Below the pieces are notes generated by a model. That model ran no database searches. It saw only the letters and a program-made list of their open reading frames with translations, and was not told the origin of the DNA. From Pseudomonas oryzihabitans NBRC 102199 (lineage in GTDB: Bacteria > Pseudomonadota > Gammaproteobacteria > Pseudomonadales > Pseudomonadaceae): a DNA stretch of 64,000 bases. The stretch's first letter is position 1; every line of letters starts with the position of its first letter. Shown piece after piece: positions 42,915-50,815 of this stretch. The translations under genes and the position numbers were made by a program. The stretch covers positions 1 through 64,000 of the forward strand of contig NZ_BBIT01000001.1 in the NCBI RefSeq assembly GCF_000730625.1. The letters are read 5' to 3'.

Positions 42915-43703
42915 ATGAAGACCGACGCATTGATAGGGTACAGCGGCTTCGTGGGGTCGACGCTGCTCAAGCAGAAGGCCTTCGGCGCGCTGTTTCGCTC
43001 CACCAATATCGACCAGATCGGCGACCAGCCCTATGGCCAGGTCATCTGCGCCGGCGCCCCTGCCCAGAAGTGGATCGCCAATCGCGATCCCGAGGCCGAT
43101 CGCCAGAAGATCGATGGCCTGATCGGTCATCTGTCGCGGATCCAGTGTGATTCCTTCGTGCTGATCAGCACCGTGGACGTCTTCAAGCAGCCGCTCGGGG
43201 TGGATGAGACCACCGCGGTGGACGAAGAGGGCCTGCACGCCTACGGCGCCAATCGCTATCGGCTGGAGCAGTTCGTCCGGGAGCATTTCGCCAATTCCCT
43301 GATCGTCCGCCTGCCTGGCCTGGTCGGTCCCGGCCTGCGCAAGAACGTGATCTATGATCTGCTCAACGACAACAACCTGCACGCCGTGGAAAGTCGCGGC
43401 GTCTTCCAGTTCTATCCGATGGTCAATCTCGGCTATGACATCCAGACCGCCCAGGCCGCCGGGCTGGACCTGGTGCACCTGACCGCCGAGCCCATCAGCG
43501 TGGCGGACATCGCCCGCCAGGGCTTCGGACGCGACTTCGGCAACACCCTGGAGGGTACGCCGGCGCGCTACGATTTTCGCAGCGTGCATGCCGAGGTCTT
43601 CGGCGGGCGTGACGGCTACCAGTACAGCGCCCGCGACACCCTGCTCGCGGTTCGCGCCTACGCCCAGTCGGAACCCCCGGTCATCAAGGCGGAGGGTCAG
43701 TGA
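42915..43703 (+). CDS. NAD(P)-dependent sugar epimerase/reductase-like SDR with altered catalytic lysine
   Basis: 262 residues. N-terminal Rossmann motif GYSGFVGS (8-15), fewer loops than full extended SDRs. A serine in LISTVDVFKQP and Tyr110 in YGANR are in the catalytic positions. Where extended SDRs have YxxxK, this protein has Arg114, so the lysine is replaced. It may still act on a nucleotide sugar, or may be a non-catalytic member. Stop overlaps the next start as TGATG. Confidence 0.65.
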   Translation: MKTDALIGYSGFVGSTLLKQKAFGALFRSTNIDQIGDQPYGQVICAGAPAQKWIANRDPEADRQKIDGLIGHLSRIQCDSFVLISTVDVFKQPLGVDETTAVDEEGLHAYGANRYRLEQFVREHFANSLIVRLPGLVGPGLRKNVIYDLLNDNNLHAVESRGVFQFYPMVNLGYDIQTAQAAGLDLVHLTAEPISVADIARQGFGRDFGNTLEGTPARYDFRSVHAEVFGGRDGYQYSARDTLLAVRAYAQSEPPVIKAEGQ

Positions 43704-44536
43704 TGCGCATCGCCATCTCCAATATCGCCTGGGAGCCGACCGATGACGCCATGGTCGCCGAGATCCTGCAGCAATACCGGGTCGATGCCATCGACATCGC
43801 GCCTGGCAAGTACTTCGCCGATCCCAAGACGGCCACCGCCCAGGACATCCAGGCGGTGCGTCAGCAGTGGCAGGCCCGCGGCATCGAGATCACCGGTATG
43901 CAGGCCCTGCTGTTCGGCACCACCGGACTCAATGTTTTTGGCGCCGACGATATCCAGCGCGCGCTGCTGGCGCAGCTGGAGGGCGTCTGCCGGGTCGCCG
44001 AGGGACTGGGCGCGACGCGCCTGGTGTTCGGCTCGCCGCGCAATCGCGATCGCTCGGGATTGAGTGACGACCAGGCCCTGGCACAGGCACGGGATTTCTT
44101 TCGCCGTCTGGGCGATGTGGCCGCGACCCATGGCGTGCAGATCTGTCTGGAGCCGAATCCGCCCCGCTATGGCGCTAACTTCATGATCGACAGCGATTCC
44201 ACCGCCGCCGTGGTGCGGGCGGTCGAGCATCCGGCGATCCGCATGCAACTCGATACCGGCGCCCTGACCATCAACGAGGAAGATGCCGCTCGCGTGCTCG
44301 AAGAGCATGCGGAGCTGATCGGTCACGTCCATGCCAGCGAGCCGGACCTGGTGACCCTGGGGGAGGGCGGTACCAACCACGATGGCATCGCCTTCGCCCT
44401 GACCCGCCGCTTGCCGGAGCAGGTCGTCAGCATCGAGATGCTGCCGGCCAAGCAGGGCTCCAACCTGGCCGCGCTGGAGCGTGGCGTCCAGGTCGCGGTC
44501 AAGGCCTATCGAGACCTGCCGGAGGCTGCCGCATGA
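43703..44536 (+). CDS. Sugar phosphate isomerase/epimerase-like TIM barrel
   Basis: 277 residues of the xylose-isomerase-like (AP endonuclease 2) barrel. Candidate metal ligands appear in order: E in CLEPNPPRYGAN, D in QLDTGALTI, H in HVHASEPDL, and E in SIEMLP. Enzymes of this kind isomerise or dehydrate sugars and inositols. It starts MRIAISNIAWEP at ATG 43703, coupled to the SDR stop, and overlaps the next gene by 4 bp (ATGA). It strengthens the case that the cluster makes a rare sugar or cyclitol. Confidence 0.75.
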   Translation: MRIAISNIAWEPTDDAMVAEILQQYRVDAIDIAPGKYFADPKTATAQDIQAVRQQWQARGIEITGMQALLFGTTGLNVFGADDIQRALLAQLEGVCRVAEGLGATRLVFGSPRNRDRSGLSDDQALAQARDFFRRLGDVAATHGVQICLEPNPPRYGANFMIDSDSTAAVVRAVEHPAIRMQLDTGALTINEEDAARVLEEHAELIGHVHASEPDLVTLGEGGTNHDGIAFALTRRLPEQVVSIEMLPAKQGSNLAALERGVQVAVKAYRDLPEAAA

Positions 44537-44889
44537 AGTGGCTGATCCTGATCCTGGGCATCGCGTCCAACGCCTCGGCGAGCGTGCTGGTGAAACTGGC
44601 CATGCTGCCGCCGCGGCGTTTTCCCAGCCTGAGCGATCCCATGGCTGCGCTGGCCAACTGGCCGTTCTGGCTCGGGCTGTTCATGTATGGCCTGGCCTTT
44701 CTGCTGTACGCCGCCGCCCTCGCCAAGCTGCCGCTGAACGTGGCGCATCCGGTGCTGACGGCCGGGGCCATCGCCAGCGTCGCACTGCTGTCGGTGGTGA
44801 TCTTTCGCGAAGCCTTTCCCTGGACCACGGCGGCAGGCATCGTCCTGATCATCGCCGGCGTCGCCCTCATCACGGCCCGTGTCGGTTGA
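44533..44889 (+). CDS. Small four-helix membrane protein, EamA/SMR-like (flippase candidate)
   Basis: 118 residues with four predicted helices. It looks like SMR/EamA proteins, especially ArnE/ArnF-type subunits that flip undecaprenyl-phosphate-aminoarabinose. The first helix (ILGIASNASASVLVKLAM) has no glutamate where drug exporters such as EmrE keep catalytic Glu14, which argues against cationic drug efflux and for lipid-sugar flipping. Both ends are embedded in the operon: ATGA overlap upstream, and the next gene starts 14 bp after its stop. Confidence 0.7.
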   Translation: MKWLILILGIASNASASVLVKLAMLPPRRFPSLSDPMAALANWPFWLGLFMYGLAFLLYAAALAKLPLNVAHPVLTAGAIASVALLSVVIFREAFPWTTAAGIVLIIAGVALITARVG

Positions 44890-44902
44890 ACCTGGAGGAC
44901 CT

Positions 44903-45751
44903 ATGACTACTGCAATTCCCGCCACCGAGCGCGCCCTCTGGCAGGTGCCCAGCTATTCGACGACCTTCTGGAACGGCCGTAGCCGCCCGCACTGCGTGGT
45001 GATTCCGGTCATCAACGAAGGCGAGCGCATTCTCAATCTCCTGCGGCGCATGGCGGCGGTCAGGATCGCCGACATCGCCGATGTCATCATCGTCGACGGC
45101 GGCAGCACCGATGGCTCGCTGGAGCCGCAACGGCTGCAGGAACTGGGCGTCCGCGGGCTGCTGGTCAAGACCGCGCCGGGCAAGCTGAGCGCCCAGCTGC
45201 GCTGCGCCTATGCCTTCGTCCTCGACGAGGGTTACACCGGCATCGTGACCATCGACGGCAACGACAAAGACGACCCGGACGCCATTCCGCGCTTCATTGA
45301 AGCCATCGAGCAGGGTTACGATTTCGTCCAGGCCTCGCGCTTTCTGGCTGGCGGCGTGGCGGAGAACACCCCCAAGTCCCGTGACTTCGCCATTCGCTTC
45401 ATCCATGCACCCATGCTGAGCCTGGCCTCGGGTTTCCACTGGACCGACACCACCCAGGGTTTCCGCGCCTACAGCCGGGCCATGCTGCTGGATCCGCGCG
45501 TGGCACCGTTCCGCGACGAGTTCACCACCTACGAGTTGCTGGCCTATCTGTCCTACCGGGTACCGAAATTGGGCTATCGCTGCGTGGAACTCCCCACCGT
45601 GCGGCGCTATCCGAAGGGCGAGGTACCCACCAAGATCAGCAGCGTCAGAGGTAATCTGTCGGTGTTGCAGGTACTGATGAAGGCCTGTGCAGGCCACTAC
45701 AACCCACGCCTGGGCGAGGATGCCCAGTTGGCGGCGCAACGACGAAGCTGA
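44903..45751 (+). CDS. Family 2 glycosyltransferase (DPM1-like, soluble)
   Basis: 282 residues, GT-A fold. VVIPVINEGERIL, VIIVDGGSTDGS and the metal motif TIDGNDKDDPDAI are diagnostic. No membrane helix, so it is cytoplasmic. ATG 44903 has GGAGG about 6 nt upstream. It could add a second sugar to a lipid-linked carrier or act on the same pathway as the first transferase. Last gene of the run. Confidence 0.8.
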   Translation: MTTAIPATERALWQVPSYSTTFWNGRSRPHCVVIPVINEGERILNLLRRMAAVRIADIADVIIVDGGSTDGSLEPQRLQELGVRGLLVKTAPGKLSAQLRCAYAFVLDEGYTGIVTIDGNDKDDPDAIPRFIEAIEQGYDFVQASRFLAGGVAENTPKSRDFAIRFIHAPMLSLASGFHWTDTTQGFRAYSRAMLLDPRVAPFRDEFTTYELLAYLSYRVPKLGYRCVELPTVRRYPKGEVPTKISSVRGNLSVLQVLMKACAGHYNPRLGEDAQLAAQRRS

Positions 45752-45795
45752 TCCCGTCGCGCTCGCCTGATGCGCAAGAGACGATGGAGTAGGCA

Positions 45796-47151
45796 ATGGT
45801 GCGTGTGCTGTCGGCGTTTCGCGGGCTCTATTTCGCGACGCTGTTGATGTTGATCGGGACCGGTCTGCTGAGTACCTATCTCGGCCTGCGACTGGCCGCC
45901 GATCAGGTGCAGGGACTCTGGGTCGGCGCTCTGACCGCCGCCTATTACGCGGGACTGGTGATAGGCGGCAAGCTCGGGCATCGGCTGATCGCCAAGGTTG
46001 GCCATATCCGCGCCTATGTGACCTGCGCCGGGGTGGTCGGCGCCGCGGTACTGGGCATCGGCCTGCTGCCCTGGTTGCCGGTGTGGCTGGCGCTCAGGGT
46101 ACTGATCGGCATGGGGATGATGTGCCAGTACATGGTGCTGGAAAGCTGGCTCAACGAGCAGGCTGGCCCTGGCGAGCGGGGCAAGGTCTTTTCCGGCTAC
46201 ATGACCGCCTCCTACCTTGGCCTGGCGCTGGGGCAGGTGGTGCTGGTGCTCTCGCCCGATCTCGGCGTCGACAAGCTGATGCTGGTCGCCATCTGCTATG
46301 CCCTGTGCCTGGTGCCAGTAGCGGTCACCGGCAAGATCCACCCGGCGCCGCTCAAGCCGGCGCCGCTGGAGCCCACGTTCTTCATCCAGCGGATTCCGCA
46401 GTCGTTGACGACGACCCTGGTCGCCGGACTGGTGATCGGCTCCTTCTATGGCCTGGCGCCGCTCTATGCCAGCGCCCAGGGCCTGCCCACCGAGCGCATC
46501 GGCCTGTTCATGGCCTGCTGCATCTTCGCCGGTCTGATCGCCCAGTGGCCGATCGGCTGGCTTTCGGATCGGCACGATCGCAGCTGGCTGATCCGCGTGG
46601 TCGCCATCGCCCTGACTCTCGCCGCCCTGCCGTTGGCCGTGCTGCCCCATGTGCCGCCAGTGGTGCTGCTACCCCTCGGCCTCATCGCCAGCCTGCTGCA
46701 GTTCGTGCTGTATCCGCTGGCGGTGGCGCTGTCCAATGACCATATCGAAGGGGAGCGCCGGGTCTCCTTGAGTGCCATGCTGCTGGTGACCTTTGGCATC
46801 GGTGCCTGTATCGGTCCGCTGGTGGTGGGGGCGCTGATGAATCTGGTCGGACCCAATATGCTCTATGCCTTCGTCGTCCTCTGCGGGGCTATCCTGATCT
46901 GGCGCATCCGGCCGGATGCAGTCACCGGCAAGCACCTGGTCGACGAGGCGCCGCTGAGCCATGTGCAGATGCCCGAAGGGTCGACCAGTTCGCCGCTGGC
47001 GGCCGCGCTGGATCCACGGGTCGATAGCCAGGTGGTACACGACCAGATGCATACTGAACCGGTCGTGGAGGAGGAACCCGCCGAGGAGGGGGCACCTCTG
47101 CAGGAAGAGATCGAGTTTCCCCGGAATCCGCCTGAATCCAAGGCGACCTGA
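45796..47151 (+). CDS. MFS transporter (YcaD-like)
   Basis: 451 residues with about twelve membrane segments. MVRVLSAFRGLYFATLLMLI and RGKVFSGYMTASYLGLALG resemble the YcaD branch of the major facilitator superfamily. Unusually, the last 65 residues form a hydrophilic, acidic tail (VVEEEPAEEGAPLQEEIEF). ATG 45796 has GGAG upstream. Substrate unknown. It is convergent with flgZ; in Pseudomonas such a gene commonly sits next to the flagellar block, so it may not belong to the glycan cluster. Confidence 0.85.
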   Translation: MVRVLSAFRGLYFATLLMLIGTGLLSTYLGLRLAADQVQGLWVGALTAAYYAGLVIGGKLGHRLIAKVGHIRAYVTCAGVVGAAVLGIGLLPWLPVWLALRVLIGMGMMCQYMVLESWLNEQAGPGERGKVFSGYMTASYLGLALGQVVLVLSPDLGVDKLMLVAICYALCLVPVAVTGKIHPAPLKPAPLEPTFFIQRIPQSLTTTLVAGLVIGSFYGLAPLYASAQGLPTERIGLFMACCIFAGLIAQWPIGWLSDRHDRSWLIRVVAIALTLAALPLAVLPHVPPVVLLPLGLIASLLQFVLYPLAVALSNDHIEGERRVSLSAMLLVTFGIGACIGPLVVGALMNLVGPNMLYAFVVLCGAILIWRIRPDAVTGKHLVDEAPLSHVQMPEGSTSSPLAAALDPRVDSQVVHDQMHTEPVVEEEPAEEGAPLQEEIEFPRNPPESKAT

Positions 47152-47162
47152 GAGTTGGAGGA

Positions 47163-47187
47163 GGGCGCCCAGCAGCCGTGGGCGCCC
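47163..47187. terminator. Bidirectional hairpin between the MFS gene and flgZ
   Basis: Two GGGCGCCC arms (47163-47170 and 47180-47187), each itself a palindrome, with a 9-nt loop, between convergent stops at 47151 and 47194. No T tract. Confidence 0.5.
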
Positions 47188-47193
47188 GATCGG

Positions 47194-47928
47194 TCACTCG
47201 AACCGGCGATTTTCTCGCTGCAGCTGGTAGATGAAGCGCTCGACCTGGCGCTGGGCTGCGCCACTGAGGTTGTCGAAGCAGACGCCCACGTCGCTGTATT
47301 CCAGGCGGTCCGGACAGGCGACGTGGCGGATGGTCACCGGCGTGTTGATGGCGCCTATGGGCAACTCGGCGGTAAAGCTCTGGACCCGCTGCCCGGGTTG
47401 CAGCAAGTGGGTCACGTTGCCGGGAAAGCGTAGCTTGCAGCCCGTGGCCGACAGGTCGATCAGTTGACCACGCAGCTGGATCTGGCTATTGCCCTGGCTC
47501 AACTCGGCCGTCGCCGGCTGGGTCAGCAGCAGCTTGACCCGATAGGCATTGCGCCGCTGGTGATAGGTGAGCTCGGTGGGCAGGCCGATCCAATAGCAGC
47601 GATTGCCGTCCAGTTCGCTGAACTCGACCGGGCGATCGATCTGCCAGGTGACCTTGATGCCTTCGTGGAAGCTGTCCACCCGAAACGCCTGGCCCTGTTC
47701 GAGCAGGCGTTCGGCTTCGCGTGGGATGAACTCGTCCAGCGCGATCAGTCCCTTGGCTTCGTCGATTTCGACGACGAAGCTCTGGAATTGCTGCCCCTGA
47801 CGATTGAAGGTGATCCGCAGCGGAATGTGCTGCTGTTGCGCCGGCCGCAGGCAGGCCAGGATCTCGCCCTTGGAGCGATAGATCTGGGGTGGCTGAGCGG
47901 CGTTGTCGCTAGCGGAAGAACCTTGCAC
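47194..47928 (-). CDS. flgZ: Flagellar brake protein, PilZ domain (YcgR/FlgZ)
   Basis: 244 residues: an N-terminal YcgR domain and a C-terminal PilZ domain with the c-di-GMP ligands RRNAYRV and DLSATGCKLRF. On binding c-di-GMP, YcgR-type proteins slow the flagellar motor. GTG 47928 is preferred: AGGAG lies 7 nt before it, while the open frame continues to a TTG at 47958. Third gene after flgM-flgN on the minus strand. Confidence 0.93.
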   Translation of the reverse strand: MQGSSASDNAAQPPQIYRSKGEILACLRPAQQQHIPLRITFNRQGQQFQSFVVEIDEAKGLIALDEFIPREAERLLEQGQAFRVDSFHEGIKVTWQIDRPVEFSELDGNRCYWIGLPTELTYHQRRNAYRVKLLLTQPATAELSQGNSQIQLRGQLIDLSATGCKLRFPGNVTHLLQPGQRVQSFTAELPIGAINTPVTIRHVACPDRLEYSDVGVCFDNLSGAAQRQVERFIYQLQRENRRFE

Positions 47929-48016
47929 CTGGAAACTCCTGTAAACAGCGGTCAGCAAGAATACTGGCTAGCTGCCATCTGTACAGCAAAAACGCGTTGG
48001 GGGAAAAGCTTCGAGC

Positions 48017-48484
48017 TCAAGCCGAACTCAGCGGACGCTGATAACCGCCACCGGTCTGGCTGCCGCGGCGGTTGTACAGCGTGGGTGCCGAGGTGCCCTG
48101 CAGCACGTTCAGCAGCTTGCCGACCACGAAGCGGTTGGCCTGGATGATCTGGCCATTGCGGACGTTGTGCGCCTTGCACTGCTCCATGAGCTGCGCGAGC
48201 CGACTGGAAAGCGCCAGCAGTTCTTCCCCATCGGGTAGCCGCGCAGCCAGGGCTTGCAAGCCCTGCAGATCCGCGCGCAGACCGTGGGCCTGAAGCAGGG
48301 CAGTGCGCTGCTGGGCATGCTGGTCGAGCTGCTTGAGCAGGATCTGCTTGGTGCCCAGCAGGGCTTCCAGCCGATCGAGCTGACGGTCGCTCAATGCCTG
48401 GAATTCCTGCTCGATCAGGGCCAGCAGTTGCTCGCTCAGGTCGATGTCGTGGCGGGTGATTTCGAGCAAGGTGGCATTGGGCAT
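48017..48484 (-). CDS. flgN: Flagellar export chaperone FlgN
   Basis: 155 residues, mostly long helices and coiled coil, rich in Leu and Gln. FlgN binds hook-associated proteins FlgK and FlgL before export. Identification rests mainly on size, helical content and position between flgM and flgZ, plus a C-terminal TLYNRRGSQT tail. AGGAAA precedes ATG 48484. Confidence 0.85.
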   Translation of the reverse strand: MPNATLLEITRHDIDLSEQLLALIEQEFQALSDRQLDRLEALLGTKQILLKQLDQHAQQRTALLQAHGLRADLQGLQALAARLPDGEELLALSSRLAQLMEQCKAHNVRNGQIIQANRFVVGKLLNVLQGTSAPTLYNRRGSQTGGGYQRPLSSA

Positions 48485-48544
48485 GGCACGGTTTCCTTTC
48501 GAACGTTAGAGACGATCGTCAGAAAGGCCGTGCCGAACCGGGCG

Positions 48545-48853
48545 TCAGGACTCGAACGCCATCAGTTTGTCGGCCACTTTCTGGCTGTCGACCTTGTAAG
48601 AGCCATCGGCGATGGCCTGTTTCAGGCGGCTGACCTTGTCGCTGTCGACCACCGGCAGATCCTTTAGCCCTGCCGTCAGGGAGCTCAGTTGCTTGGCTTC
48701 AGCGCTCAAGCTGACCGACTCGCCGGAGGCGGTGCTCTGGGTAGCCTTGACGTCGCTGGTCTGGGCCGCGGACACGTCCTTGGTGGACGCCGCCTTGGTA
48801 TTGCCTATGCCCGCAGTAGAGGACGAATTCAGGCGATTGATATCTAGAGCCAT
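48545..48853 (-). CDS. flgM: Anti-sigma-28 factor FlgM
   Basis: 102 residues, low-complexity N-terminus ([19 protein letters not shown]) and a C-terminal sigma-binding helix [18 protein letters not shown] then [13 protein letters not shown], typical of FlgM. It inhibits FliA until exported through the finished hook. A perfect FliA promoter lies 40 bp upstream, giving autoregulation. flgN follows 60 bp downstream. Confidence 0.95.
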   Translation of the reverse strand: MALDINRLNSSSTAGIGNTKAASTKDVSAAQTSDVKATQSTASGESVSLSAEAKQLSSLTAGLKDLPVVDSDKVSRLKQAIADGSYKVDSQKVADKLMAFES

Positions 48854-48892
48854 GAGTGGAGATCCTCGTGTCGTCTCGTTCGCATGTCCGGC

Positions 48893-48919
48893 TTATCGGC
48901 GTGCAATGCCGAAACTTTA
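48893..48919 (-). promoter_or_regulatory. Perfect FliA (sigma-28) promoter of flgM
   Basis: On the minus strand TAAAGTTT (48912-48919) and GCCGATAA (48893-48900) separated by exactly 11 bp match the FliA consensus at every position. It ends 40 bp before the flgM start codon. Confidence 0.93.
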
Positions 48920-49013
48920 GCCGTAGACCTGTGCGCCCCGTCACATCCTTCGACAGGATGACGCGCAGAGGTTCAGGAAGCGGACGTTCAAGGTACCTCT
49001 TTTGGCTCCTGCG

Positions 49014-49742
49014 CTAAAGGGCTACCTCCACCTGGCCCTGATCGACGACCCGACCGTGGATTACCCGGTTGGAGCTGAGGTTGCGTACGCGGATCTCCTC
49101 GTCCTTGGCGCCGGCGCTGAGGGCCTCGCCCTGCATGCGGATGCTGAAGGAGGCGCTGCGGGCATTGATGACCACCTGCTCGCCCTTACGAATGAGTTCG
49201 GCCTGCTCGATAAAGGACGGCGCCAGGACCTGCTCGCTGACCACCTGACGCTTCAGCTGGGTGCCTATCACCTGCTCCAGGCTGGTCAGGTAGCCCTGGG
49301 TCAGGGTGCCGACATCACGCTCCACCAGCGCCACGTTCTGGCTGTCCAGCACCGCGCCACGCAACAGGGGCTGCAGCGTGACCACCACCGGGCGATACAG
49401 CTTGACCTGCGCGGGCACGAATACCGTCCAGGGACTAGCGCCCTCGCAGCGTACCTTGACGTTTATCCGACCCACCGGGGTCGGGTTGCCCTGCTGCGAC
49501 AGCGTCAGGGGTTTGTCGCAGGCGGCCAGTCGCAAGCGGGAATCCAGCGAGTTGATCTGGGTTTCATGGCGCGCGTTGGAATGGGTCTCCAGCAAATATT
49601 CCTGCACGCGCTCCTCAAGAAAACTTTCGACGGCGCCGATAAGTTCGTCAGATGAGGTGTAGTCGCCTTCTGCATAGGCCTTTCCGCCCAGGCATGTCAG
49701 GATCAGCACAAGATTCGCAGCCCAGCGGCAAGAAGTCTTCAT
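49014..49742 (-). CDS. flgA: Flagellar P-ring assembly chaperone FlgA
   Basis: 242 residues. Signal peptide MKTSCRWAANLVLILTCLGG... with cleavage near AYA. The C-terminal SAF-type domain (VVLRGAVLDSQNVALVERD, ... GRVVDQGQVEVAL) is characteristic. FlgA is a periplasmic chaperone for FlgI. Cys residues in RLAACDKPL and RCEGASP may form a disulfide. The ribosome site is weak. It ends 160 bp before flgM, which has its own FliA promoter, so flgA is separately driven. Confidence 0.93.
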   Translation of the reverse strand: MKTSCRWAANLVLILTCLGGKAYAEGDYTSSDELIGAVESFLEERVQEYLLETHSNARHETQINSLDSRLRLAACDKPLTLSQQGNPTPVGRINVKVRCEGASPWTVFVPAQVKLYRPVVVTLQPLLRGAVLDSQNVALVERDVGTLTQGYLTSLEQVIGTQLKRQVVSEQVLAPSFIEQAELIRKGEQVVINARSASFSIRMQGEALSAGAKDEEIRVRNLSSNRVIHGRVVDQGQVEVAL

Positions 49743-49785
49743 AGGTCGGAAACACGTCGCTTCGATCTTTATGAGTCACATCTAA

Positions 49786-49801
49786 GCAAGCCCTGTGCCG
49801 A
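49786..49801 (-). promoter_or_regulatory. Sigma-54 promoter of flgA
   Basis: On the minus strand CGGCAC-AGGGC-TTGC matches TGGCAC-N5-TTGC except for the first base. GG and GC are 10 bp apart as required. It lies 44 bp before the flgA start, in the 98-bp region shared with cheV. Confidence 0.7.
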
Positions 49802-49840
49802 GTTTTCCAACCGGTCCGTGGCAACGAGAGGAGTCGCCAA

Positions 49841-50773
49841 ATGGCTGGTGTATTGGACGCAGTCAACCAACGTACCCAACTGGTGGGCCAGAACCGTCTG
49901 GAACTGCTGCTGTTCCGCCTGGACGGCTCGCAGCTCTATGGCATCAACGTCTTCAAGGTGAAGGAGGTGCTGCAGTGCCCCAAACTCACCGTGATGCCGA
50001 AATCGAGTCCGGTGGTACGGGGCGTGGCCAGCATTCGCGGCGGCACCTTTCCCATCATCGACCTGGCCATGGCCACCGGTCGCCGTGGGCTGGAAGACAT
50101 CAACAACTGCTTCGTGATCATCACCGAGTACAACACCAAGGTGCAGGGCTTCCTGGTGCGCTCGGTGGAGCGGATCGTCAACATGAACTGGGAAGGCATC
50201 AACCCGCCGCCCAAGGGCACCGGTCGTGATCACTACCTAACCGCCGTCACCCGGGTCGACAACCAGCTCGTCGAGATCATCGACGTGGAAAAGATCCTGT
50301 CCGAAGTCGCACCGTCCGTCGAAACCGTATCGGCCGGCGTCATCAGCGAAGTGGTACAGGCCAAGGCCGTCACCAAGCGCGTCCTGATCGTCGACGACTC
50401 CTCGGTGGCCCGCAAGCAGGTGAGTCGCTGCCTGGAAACCGTCGGGGTAGAGGTCATCTCCCTCAACGACGGCCGCCAGGCCCTGAATTACCTCCAGGCC
50501 ATGGTGGCCGAAGGCAAGCGCCCGGAAGAGGAATTGCTGATGATCATTTCCGACATCGAGATGCCGGAAATGGATGGCTACACCCTGACGGCGGAAATCC
50601 GTCATGATTCGCGGATGCAGAAAGTGCATATACTGCTGCATACCTCCTTGTCCGGCGTCTTCAACCAGGCGATGGTCAAGAAGGTTGGTGCGGACGACTT
50701 CCTGGCCAAGTTCCGCCCCGATGATCTTGCCTCCCGGGTAGCCGAGCGCATCAACGCGGTCGACAGTCACTAG
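49841..50773 (+). CDS. cheV: Chemotaxis coupling-adaptor protein CheV
   Basis: 310 residues: a CheW-like domain (about 15-165) and a receiver domain (about 180-305), with phosphoacceptor Asp238 in IISDIEMPEMDGYTL. CheV couples receptors to CheA and adjusts signalling when phosphorylated. ATG 49841 has GAGAGGAG upstream. Divergent from flgA, with cheR following after 42 bp. No clear FliA site before it. Confidence 0.95.
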   Translation: MAGVLDAVNQRTQLVGQNRLELLLFRLDGSQLYGINVFKVKEVLQCPKLTVMPKSSPVVRGVASIRGGTFPIIDLAMATGRRGLEDINNCFVIITEYNTKVQGFLVRSVERIVNMNWEGINPPPKGTGRDHYLTAVTRVDNQLVEIIDVEKILSEVAPSVETVSAGVISEVVQAKAVTKRVLIVDDSSVARKQVSRCLETVGVEVISLNDGRQALNYLQAMVAEGKRPEEELLMIISDIEMPEMDGYTLTAEIRHDSRMQKVHILLHTSLSGVFNQAMVKKVGADDFLAKFRPDDLASRVAERINAVDSH

Positions 50774-50815
50774 GTGAAGGCGTCTCTATCCCGGTATCCA
50801 GAAGGCGGAGCGGCA

